From positions 1 through 57,414 of the forward strand of contig NZ_RBCJ01000007.1 of the NCBI RefSeq assembly GCF_003626755.1: a DNA stretch of 57,414 nt, read 5' to 3'. The notes below the pieces were generated by a model. That model searched no databases, was not told the origin of the DNA, and saw nothing but the letters and a program-made list of their open reading frames with translations. Of the stretch, positions 7,687 to 15,450 are shown piece by piece. Both the position numbers and the translations under genes were made by a program. Each line of letters begins with the position of its first letter. Positions within the stretch are counted from its first letter, which is position 1. Source of the DNA: Ulvibacterium marinum (GTDB lineage Bacteria; Bacteroidota; Bacteroidia; Flavobacteriales; Flavobacteriaceae).

Positions 7687-8808
7687 CTATTTAATCCCAA
7701 CTGTTTCTAATAATTCATAGCCTCTTTTAAGAGCCGCCGCATATTTAGGGTTAGTTTTAGCTATGCTATTTATCTTATTCAGTAACTGTCCTGTCTGACC
7801 TTCTTTGCCTCCCAATTTATAAATTTCAATCAGTGCTTGTTCTACTGCACGCGCATCCGCTTTAGTTAGATTTTTCAGTAAAGGCTCTATTATAAAGCCT
7901 CTAGTCCTTAGGTGTTCAGCAGCTCTTCTAGCGAGATTATTAGTGATTCCTACATATCTGAACCCTTTGGAGCCTTTAACAAAATAAACAATGTATTTCG
8001 CAGTATTTTTTATTCCTCCGATAAGTGGAGAGATTTCAAATTCTTCAACATCTTTGCTATATTGGAGTACAAAACCTTCTGGTAAAGTTTCTAATGAGCT
8101 TGAGAAAAGGTCGTCAATTTCTAAATATCCTCCTTCTGAGTATTTTTTCCCTTTTTGCTCTTTCCCAATAACATTTTCAGCACTTCTCTCATTCAGATAA
8201 ATATTGTCATCCCCATCGTCCTTATAATCTATTATTCTACCTGTATCATCAACTACCGTGGAAGTAATATGTTGCGGTCCAAAATCCGTTGCACCAATGA
8301 AGTCATGATTATCATCTTCATTTAATTCGTCTGTTGCATAAGGTGCCATCCCGTCCGGATCTATATAAAATATCGGATTGTCAAAGGCGTAGTTGTATGG
8401 CGAATGTCTCCGCATCTGGTCCGCCAAAGGATCTATGTTCATCCACCTACCCAAAGCCGGGTCATAGTTTCTAGCCGTAATATCAAGCCATGCCAGGTCC
8501 AGTTCGTCCTGCTCTTCCTTGCCGCCATAACCGTACTTGTGGTTGCGGCCGTTTACCACACCTTTGTACCCCATGTGCTTTAGCCCAAAAGGATAATAGT
8601 TGTTCTCCTCCCGGATTTCGGAAGTAGCTACACTACCATCTCCATTGTCATCCGCAAAGGACAAACGGATATTTCCTAAATGGTCCTTGCACTGGTAGAT
8701 ATAGTCGTACCCACCGGATCCGTCCGGCTCAATATAGCCCTCGGGATGGTTAAGGAATTGCAGATTTCCACCTTCATACACAAAATTACCTGCATAATCG
8801 GTTGTCAC
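7687..8808 (-). CDS. Orphan RHS cassette B with GIY-YIG nuclease tip
   Basis: 373 residues from a GTG at 8808. The frame is open from 8874, just after an in-frame TGA, so there is no natural start or signal peptide. Residues 1-150 are RHS core (VTTDYAGNFVYEGG ... DPALGRWMNIDPLADQMR ... NPIFYIDPDGM), nearly identical to cassette C. A linker follows, then a GIY-YIG endonuclease domain at about 272-373: VYF near 275, YVG at 285-287, Arg at 294/295, Glu323 and Asn344 are the expected catalytic residues. GIY-YIG tips in polymorphic toxins cut nucleic acid. The Imm26-like gene follows with no spacer. It is likely a silent cassette that becomes active when recombined onto the full-length RHS gene. 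Confidence 0.8.
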   Translation of the reverse strand: MTTDYAGNFVYEGGNLQFLNHPEGYIEPDGSGGYDYIYQCKDHLGNIRLSFADDNGDGSVATSEIREENNYYPFGLKHMGYKGVVNGRNHKYGYGGKEEQDELDLAWLDITARNYDPALGRWMNIDPLADQMRRHSPYNYAFDNPIFYIDPDGMAPYATDELNEDDNHDFIGATDFGPQHITSTVVDDTGRIIDYKDDGDDNIYLNERSAENVIGKEQKGKKYSEGGYLEIDDLFSSSLETLPEGFVLQYSKDVEEFEISPLIGGIKNTAKYIVYFVKGSKGFRYVGITNNLARRAAEHLRTRGFIIEPLLKNLTKADARAVEQALIEIYKLGGKEGQTGQLLNKINSIAKTNPKYAAALKRGYELLETVGIK

Positions 8809-9077
8809 AGAACTTCCATCGGTTACCGTTTTTTGTAATTTGATACCGGTGGCGTCGGGAATACCATTAGGACTTCAAAGAACTTTTATGAGATGAATGT
8901 CAAGCGCCAATTTGGAACACCATGCAATGCCAAAGCCTCATTTAATGGTCTCTAAAAAGCTACCAAAAAGGCGATAGACAAGGACAGGCCTTTATTATAA
9001 GGCCCGTCCTTTTTATAATCCATTGATAATCAAGTTATACTTATAATAAATTTACAAAAGCGCCAATTTGGAACATT
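8362..9077 (-). repeat. Direct repeat copy 2 (core start plus separator 5)
   Basis: Partner of 6480-7195, offset 1882. The shared core and separator give a long homologous substrate that would let cassettes B and C exchange, be deleted, or duplicate. Confidence 0.85.
8898..9075. repeat. Separator repeat 5 with hairpin
   Basis: Same structure as separator 4: flanking GCGCCAATTTGGAACA copies (8905-8920 and 9060-9075), hairpin 8981-9010, and a T-run on the plus strand. Confidence 0.8.
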
Positions 9078-9116
9078 ACCCCCCATGAGGATGGCTTTGC
9101 TTTAAAAAGTTTAATC

Positions 9117-9545
9117 CTAATTTGCAAGACCGTTTAACCGCTCTATGTCTTTTAACAATTTACTGTCACTAGAAGCAAATTCCCAAAAAGAAGAATCGCA
9201 AAGTTCCACAATGTATTTTGGAGCTTTTAACGAACCATTCTTATAATTCTCCAAATTGTAAGATTTTATTCCCTCTTCTGTATCTCCTCCTATTAATAAT
9301 AGGTTGGTTAATTGAACATTAGGGGGCGTAAGCTTCTGTAGAAAAGAAGAATCAACAAAAACTCCAGAGCTCTTATTTATATCATTTTCTAGCTTTTGCA
9401 TAGGGGTTGCTTCAACTTTACCAAATCCGTCTATCCACAATATTTTCCAGTAAACTTTGTTGGAAAGCTCTACTTCATTAATAATATCCATTAAACCGAT
9501 GTTTAAAATACTATTAGAAGTCCCATTTAATTTGATCTTTTTCAT
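9117..9545 (-). CDS. Immunity protein A, partner of the full-length RHS toxin
   Basis: 142 residues without signal peptide or membrane segment, so cytosolic. Family not recognised. The sequence starts MKKIKLNGTSNSILNIGLMD and has a mixed alpha/beta character. It begins 6 bases downstream of the stop codon of the 1954-residue RHS protein and is followed by separator repeat 5, the usual place for the cognate immunity gene of an RHS C-terminal toxin. The role is inferred from position. Confidence 0.65.
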   Translation of the reverse strand: MKKIKLNGTSNSILNIGLMDIINEVELSNKVYWKILWIDGFGKVEATPMQKLENDINKSSGVFVDSSFLQKLTPPNVQLTNLLLIGGDTEEGIKSYNLENYKNGSLKAPKYIVELCDSSFWEFASSDSKLLKDIERLNGLAN

Positions 9546-9551
9546 AATTAA

Positions 9552-12500
9552 TTATTCTTCTAAAGGTTCTGCTTTTCCTCTTTGTTGGGTACCCCCTGTC
9601 TGACTTTCATTGTATTTATGCTGATGAGGGTTTGAATGTTCATTTGGTCGACCATGATCAGTAAAATCAACATCCCTGACAGGTTTTCCTTCTGAATCAA
9701 ATTCCCTTGCCTGTTTATAATTACCATTTCTTCCTTCTTTAGTTCCAAGTTGGGTATGTGACGTGCCTTCCGCTTCGGGATCGGGTTTTGGCTCGCCATT
9801 TTTATCTCTTCTTAAGGAATCATTACTTGTTCTTTCTGAATTTGACGAGCCCTTATTGGAATCGGCCTTCATGTTATCAATGGTGTTGCTCATCGTATTC
9901 ACACCAATGGCCGTAACAGCTGCTCCGACAGCCATGGTCGCACCACTTGCAGCTGCTCCTGGACCACCAACGGGAGCACCTACGCCAGTAGTGGCCACCG
10001 CAGCGGATGCCACAAGACCGGCACCGCCCGCTGCCGTCATTCCACCTCCCTCTATTGTGGTTATCACCGAGATAGCGATTGAAGTCGAATGACCTGCAAT
10101 CCTACCGGACCTGAACTCTTGCGATCCCGTATCGTGTTTATTCCTGAGATTGGTCCCGAAAACGTTGTCTGAAATGGTCAAAAGGAAACCTTTTGCACGA
10201 TCGCAGCAACCTTGGGGCTTCATACCGTCAGGATCCGCAAAATAAATAGGATTGTCAAACGCATAGTTATAAGGTGAGTGCCTACGCATCTGATCCGCCA
10301 AGGGGTCGATGTTCATCCATCTACCCAAGGCCGGATCGTAGTTCCGTGCAGTCACATCGTACCACGCCAGATCCATGTCCTCTTGGTACTCCTTACCGCC
10401 AAACTTCCAACGCTGGGCCACATCATTACCTAAGGCGGAGACATTACTATTATACCCCAGGTGTTTCAACCCGAAGGGATAATAGTTGCTCTCTTCCACA
10501 ATCTCTAACTGTAAGTTTTCGTCCATATAGCTCAACCGTACGTTCCCCAAATGGTCCACATACCGGTATACGTAATCGTAAGACTCTTGTATTGCGCCTG
10601 GTGTAACGTAGCCTTCCGGGTGGGAGAAAAACTGTAAGGTGGTACTGGTGGCATTGCCCTCATAGATGTAGTTTCCACTATATTCAGTATGTACTTCAGA
10701 ACTTCCCTCGGTCGCAATCTTTTTCAATTTCACGCCCGTGGCGTCGTAAATATAGGCAATTGTTCCGTTATTTCCGTTACCATTCACCACAATAGTTGTA
10801 GGAAGGTTTAGATGGTTGTAGGAAATGGAGGTTATCCCCTTATTGGCGTCGCTAATCATATTTCCGTTATCGTCATAGGTATAGTCCGTTCCAGTGGGGT
10901 TGCCGTCCAAAAAGCCGGTATCTACCGTACTGATGTCCGTTACCGTCTGTAACTGGTTGCCCGTATATTGGTAATCCAGATTGTCCATGGTGCCAAAATC
11001 GGCGCTACCGCTCGGGTTGGCCACCAGGTTCCCCTTCCGCATCAGTTCGGTAATATTTCCGTTCTTGTCATACCGCACATTGGTAAGGCTATACCTGTTG
11101 TCTGTTGTATCGTCCGTGGCGGACGTTATGCGGTTCAACGCATCATAGCTATAGGTATAGGCCGTACTTACCGTATTACCACTTGGATTGGGGCTTTGGC
11201 TATTCCATTCCGTTCGGGAAATATTGCCGTTGTACAGCTTTTTGCTCGTGTCCGCAATATCATTGTACTGTAGCGCAAAACCATAGAGTTGGCTGCCCAG
11301 ATTGCCGGGATCATTGATCTGCTTTAACCAACCCAGCACGTTATAGGTATAGGCTACCTGTTGCAAGCCCGTGGATTGCAATACATTGGCCTGGCTGTCC
11401 CCGCCTACTTTTTTCTGTTGCAACAGCCCCAGATCATCATATGCGTTCAGTACTATCAGTTCCTGCCCTCCGCTTACGGCATTGGGGTCTATTCGCAAAT
11501 GGGCGCCGGGCAAGAGGGTGGCATTGGTAACCGTAATACTGGTACCGGCCACCTGCTCGGTACTTACCGTAGTTCCGGTAAGGCTCAAATCGGCCGTTCC
11601 CCCACTACCTGGGCAGGAATCGCCAAGCGTCCCGTCACCGATACATTGGGTCTGGGCCAAGAGGCGACCTACATGGTCATAGGTATAATTATCGATTGTT
11701 ACGATCGTGGTACCGTTCTTGGTATGGGCACTCCGCATTTTTTGGGGCCTACCGGCAAAGTCCAGCTGGGTCTCAACGACATCTATGGCATTGAGGTATT
11801 CGTTTTCGCCATAGGTATAGATCGGCCGTGCCTTGTCATCATAATAGGTAAGGGTAACAATCCAGTCGGCCTGTCCTGAGCCCGCCGAAGGATCCAATAC
11901 CTTTACCTTGGTCACCGTGGCCAGACCTTTTACCTGGGTGGTATTGGTCGCTACACTTCCCAAAAGCGTGACCGAGGCAGGTGCACCGGTGGGCATATCG
12001 ATATTGGCATAGCTATCATAGTAGCTTATCGTCAAGACCTCTGTACCGGTGCTGTTCGGATAGGCGCCATTGTCATAGTAGATTTCTACGTCATCGGTAA
12101 AATTGGCGTTCTGGTCCGAAGTCTGTCGGCTTACCCAGAGGTCACCGGAAATACCTTCGGCATCGGTCTGTACCTCCGTACGTGTTTTGGCCGTACCCCC
12201 GTTCATCTCAATAGCCTTACCCGTATAGGCCACGCGGCCAAAGGCATCGTACTTGGTAAAGAGCCATTCCCCAGTAGCCCGCTGATTGGCATCCTGGGTC
12301 ATTATGGGGCGGTCCAATTTATCATAGACGATGTATTCCTTTTCCTTGCCCGGCAGTTGTTTTTCCACCAAACGGTTACGATGGTCATACACATAACGGT
12401 AACCCAGATCTGGCATCGCCGTATTGATGATTGCAAGGGTGGCCGTACTGCCTTCCATCTCCGGGGTCAATACAAAACTGAGATTGCCATAATCGTCATA

Positions 12501-15416
12501 GATATAATAAGTATCATGGGTGGTAGTCTCCGGAGTGGGGGATCCGGAAACGGCATAATGTCGCCTAAGCAAGATACGGCCCTGTTTGTCCTTAAATTCT
12601 TCGGTGGTATGCAATTTGGAACTGGTACCATCATGATTTTCGTCCCGGGTTATGGTCTTGCTCAACTCCCGTACCGGATAGTAACCGTCCTCCACCAGGG
12701 TGGGCGTATAGGTTTTGGCGGCAAAAGCCAGGGTGACCTTAAAACGGCGGACCTCATTGGCCACATTGGTCTGGTAGGCCAGTTCTTTTTCATGGCCGTT
12801 GCCCAATTTCCAATCCTCCCCGGGCATGGCCTGTTTGTCCACGCGGTTCAAGGGCGAGGCCTCATAGCCCTGCTGACCAAAGGGGTTGATGTCCGCCACA
12901 TTGATGCCTACGAAATCGTCGGCATAGCGGTTCTTGTAATACTGTTTGGTCAACGCTTCCACATTGCCGAAGCGGTAACTTCCCAAGGTACTGTCCGGTT
13001 CCAGGAAGGGCAGCCATTCCTTGTCCTGGCGGCCGTAATCGTCATAGCCCATATGGGTGATGATGTCCAAACTGTCCGGGGACTGGCGAATGGCATTCTG
13101 CTGCATAGGCCGTCCCAGCCCATCAAAATAGGTGATGTCCTGAATATAGCCATCATCCTCCAAAAATTTGGCGTTGGGTACGGCACCGGCCCGTTCCACT
13201 TGGTAATTCCGGGTATAGATATAATTCTGGTCCGCCAATTCGGTAGCGGAACAAACATTGCCCGGCGAATAGAAATTGGGACACTGATCCAGGGCATTGC
13301 CCACATAACCTGCGGGAGGGGTACACAATACCGCACTGGCACTACCGGAATCCCCCAGGCCGTCCTCATCCAAATCCTCATACCATATCCGGGCATCCTG
13401 AATCAGTGGGTCGTTGTCATCGCAATCGCCCATAGGGAGTATGGCATAGGTATAATCAACACCCGGGCTGGTACAGGAAACCTGGGAAGAAACGGCATGG
13501 TCGTCATTGTCCGCATCCAAATACCAGACTGTATCCGGGTTTATATACTGGTTGTCATCATCGCAATCGTCCAACGGAAGTACGGTTTGGGTATAGCCGG
13601 GACCGGGATCGTTGCAGTCCACCGTGGTGGAAACGGCATGCTCATCGCCATCGGCATCCAAATACCAGGTAATCCCGGTGGTGATGGTGGCGGTAATGGG
13701 ATGTTTGGTCCCCGCAAAACATTCCGTTTGCGTATGATAGCTCTCCGCATAATAGATAGTAGTAGCACTTATGCTGGGAGTGGTATAGGTCAGCCCAGTA
13801 GCCAGATAGTTGTCGCCGGAATCATACCAACGGATGGTATTGCCATGCTGGCCTGGAGTAGCACTCAACGTGAAGGTGTTGGTACCACATTTGCTTTCGC
13901 CATTGCCCGAGGCCACCAATGGAATGGGATCAACTCGTACACTAATGGGCTGCCTTACCACGATATTCGTAGGACAACCGAAGGAGTTCATCAAGGTACC
14001 GTCCACATAATAGATCTTTTCGCCGTTTACATCCATATCGGCATAGGTCAAGGTAGGTTGAAAACTAGCCCCTACATGTACACTAGATCCCCCAGTGACG
14101 GATTCGTACCAATTGTAGGTACTGCCGGCCTCCCCGCCGGTGGCGGTCAAGGTAAAGGTGGCCGATCCACAGATATCCATGGCGGCCGGGGAATCGTCTC
14201 GAAGATTTAGGGTCCGTACATCCGTTTGGTCGCTATAGGTGGCGGTAACCTGTTCCCGTGGGCCGATACAGCCGTCGTTGTTGCGTACGGCCACCCAAAA
14301 ACTCTGGGTCTGCGCCGTAACCGTATAGGACGTCCTATACTCTCCCACCTGACTCACGATCTGGGGGGTGACCGTTCCGGAACCGGTGGCACTGGTATAC
14401 CAGATATGCGCATCGGTGGTACCGGTGCCGGATTCCGCTTCTAGAACAATGGTATCATCGCATTGATTACTTGCATTTGTAACGAAAGGAACAGAAGGGA
14501 GGGCATTGATCATTGCCGTTACGTTTCTTTTGGTCCCCTCGCAACCGTCCACCAGTATGCTTACCTGATAGGTGCGGGTACTGGTTATGGTCCCCGTGGA
14601 AAAGGTACTTGACGAACTGGTCTGGGCAACACTTCCATTGGGATTGTACCAACGGTAGGAAGCTCCCGAAGGGGCACCGCTCGCGGTAAGGTTGAAGTTG
14701 GTGGGGCCGCAGTCCTCCACATCGGAGGCGTTCGGGGTGGGTACGGGATCCTTGAAGCTTACCGTAATGGTCTTGGTCTCCGTGCGGGTACCACTATAGC
14801 AGTTGGTACTGGTCATAGTGGCCCTTACCCAAAAGGTGGTATCCCCGTTGCCGCTGTAGGTCAATGTGGGGTTATAGCTACTCCCCGTATGTACCGGGGT
14901 ACCCGAGGTGTTGGAGGTAGTGTACCACCTATAGGTACTGCCACTGCCCCCGCCCCCGGCACCGATGTTGAAGGTGGCCGTAGGACCACACTGTTCCCCG
15001 CTGTAGTTCAGCGTTAGCGAGGGTGGAGTGGTATCCGGGGTGATAAAGGTGACCTGCACCTTGGTCCGAGCGCTCTCCTGGCCGCTACTGTTCCGAGCTG
15101 CCACCCAATAGGTGCCGCTTTGGGTCATTGTTTTTTCCGTTGTATATAGCGTAGTCGGAAAACCGGGCACTACGATATCATGTGATGCCGTCTGGCTACC
15201 GGTCTGTGTAGTATACCATTTGTGGGTAACTATACCTCCTGAAAAATCGTTTTTATTGGAGGTCACGGCAAGCTTTCTACTCGAGTTACATCCATTGGTC
15301 ACATTTGCCGTACTTGTAGTCGGTGCCGGGGGGGTTTGGGAAAAGCCAAATGCACTGATCATCACAGCGATTAAGAACATCTGGTATTTACATGGGAACT
15401 GAAATAAATTCTTCAT
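9552..15416 (-). CDS. Full-length RHS/YD-repeat polymorphic toxin
   Basis: 1954 residues from the ATG at 15416. An in-frame start at 15482 lies inside the preceding gene and would spoil the signal peptide MKNLFQFPCKYQMFLIAVMI. Order: signal peptide; about seven 80-residue Ig-like repeats (to about 630, e.g. YRWYTTSNTSGTPVHTGSSY); three Asp-rich MopE/calcium-type repeats (WYLDADGDEHAVS, DDCDDDN; about 630-760); a DUF6443-like block (NYQVERAGAVPNAKFLEDDG); YD repeats; and a core ending DPALGRWMNIDPLADQMRRH. A 223-residue variable tip follows with a Gly/Ala-rich hydrophobic pretoxin stretch and an end motif DVDFTDHGRPNEHSNPHQH. That motif resembles the polymorphic toxin type 24 family, probably a nuclease (tentative). 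By analogy with RHS toxins the shell encloses and delivers the tip. Immunity gene A follows. Confidence 0.85.
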   Translation of the reverse strand: MKNLFQFPCKYQMFLIAVMISAFGFSQTPPAPTTSTANVTNGCNSSRKLAVTSNKNDFSGGIVTHKWYTTQTGSQTASHDIVVPGFPTTLYTTEKTMTQSGTYWVAARNSSGQESARTKVQVTFITPDTTPPSLTLNYSGEQCGPTATFNIGAGGGGSGSTYRWYTTSNTSGTPVHTGSSYNPTLTYSGNGDTTFWVRATMTSTNCYSGTRTETKTITVSFKDPVPTPNASDVEDCGPTNFNLTASGAPSGASYRWYNPNGSVAQTSSSSTFSTGTITSTRTYQVSILVDGCEGTKRNVTAMINALPSVPFVTNASNQCDDTIVLEAESGTGTTDAHIWYTSATGSGTVTPQIVSQVGEYRTSYTVTAQTQSFWVAVRNNDGCIGPREQVTATYSDQTDVRTLNLRDDSPAAMDICGSATFTLTATGGEAGSTYNWYESVTGGSSVHVGASFQPTLTYADMDVNGEKIYYVDGTLMNSFGCPTNIVVRQPISVRVDPIPLVASGNGESKCGTNTFTLSATPGQHGNTIRWYDSGDNYLATGLTYTTPSISATTIYYAESYHTQTECFAGTKHPITATITTGITWYLDADGDEHAVSTTVDCNDPGPGYTQTVLPLDDCDDDNQYINPDTVWYLDADNDDHAVSSQVSCTSPGVDYTYAILPMGDCDDNDPLIQDARIWYEDLDEDGLGDSGSASAVLCTPPAGYVGNALDQCPNFYSPGNVCSATELADQNYIYTRNYQVERAGAVPNAKFLEDDGYIQDITYFDGLGRPMQQNAIRQSPDSLDIITHMGYDDYGRQDKEWLPFLEPDSTLGSYRFGNVEALTKQYYKNRYADDFVGINVADINPFGQQGYEASPLNRVDKQAMPGEDWKLGNGHEKELAYQTNVANEVRRFKVTLAFAAKTYTPTLVEDGYYPVRELSKTITRDENHDGTSSKLHTTEEFKDKQGRILLRRHYAVSGSPTPETTTHDTYYIYDDYGNLSFVLTPEMEGSTATLAIINTAMPDLGYRYVYDHRNRLVEKQLPGKEKEYIVYDKLDRPIMTQDANQRATGEWLFTKYDAFGRVAYTGKAIEMNGGTAKTRTEVQTDAEGISGDLWVSRQTSDQNANFTDDVEIYYDNGAYPNSTGTEVLTISYYDSYANIDMPTGAPASVTLLGSVATNTTQVKGLATVTKVKVLDPSAGSGQADWIVTLTYYDDKARPIYTYGENEYLNAIDVVETQLDFAGRPQKMRSAHTKNGTTIVTIDNYTYDHVGRLLAQTQCIGDGTLGDSCPGSGGTADLSLTGTTVSTEQVAGTSITVTNATLLPGAHLRIDPNAVSGGQELIVLNAYDDLGLLQQKKVGGDSQANVLQSTGLQQVAYTYNVLGWLKQINDPGNLGSQLYGFALQYNDIADTSKKLYNGNISRTEWNSQSPNPSGNTVSTAYTYSYDALNRITSATDDTTDNRYSLTNVRYDKNGNITELMRKGNLVANPSGSADFGTMDNLDYQYTGNQLQTVTDISTVDTGFLDGNPTGTDYTYDDNGNMISDANKGITSISYNHLNLPTTIVVNGNGNNGTIAYIYDATGVKLKKIATEGSSEVHTEYSGNYIYEGNATSTTLQFFSHPEGYVTPGAIQESYDYVYRYVDHLGNVRLSYMDENLQLEIVEESNYYPFGLKHLGYNSNVSALGNDVAQRWKFGGKEYQEDMDLAWYDVTARNYDPALGRWMNIDPLADQMRRHSPYNYAFDNPIYFADPDGMKPQGCCDRAKGFLLTISDNVFGTNLRNKHDTGSQEFRSGRIAGHSTSIAISVITTIEGGGMTAAGGAGLVASAAVATTGVGAPVGGPGAAASGATMAVGAAVTAIGVNTMSNTIDNMKADSNKGSSNSERTSNDSLRRDKNGEPKPDPEAEGTSHTQLGTKEGRNGNYKQAREFDSEGKPVRDVDFTDHGRPNEHSNPHQHKYNESQTGGTQQRGKAEPLEE
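11871..11895. repeat. In-frame dispersed short repeat inside the RHS gene
   Basis: The minus strand carries GGATCCTTCGGCGGGCTCAG, encoding DPSAGSGQA between LTKVKV-like YD sequence and DWIVTLTYYD. The unit CTTCGNCNNGCTCAG recurs in many Bacteroidota genomes as a dispersed near-palindrome, so this looks like an in-frame repeat insertion (from general knowledge, not a search). Confidence 0.45.
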
Positions 15417-15450
15417 GATATTGGGGGTATGTTTTGTTATCGATTTGGTC

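Noticed and set aside
1955-9075. Separator repeats as a CRISPR array
   Set aside because: Units are long, irregularly spaced by whole genes, diverged, and without cas genes.
12357-14210. 617-codon plus-strand frame opposite the RHS gene
   Set aside because: Antisense shadow of a high-quality RHS coding frame; repetitive Gly/Ile composition, no domain or signal.
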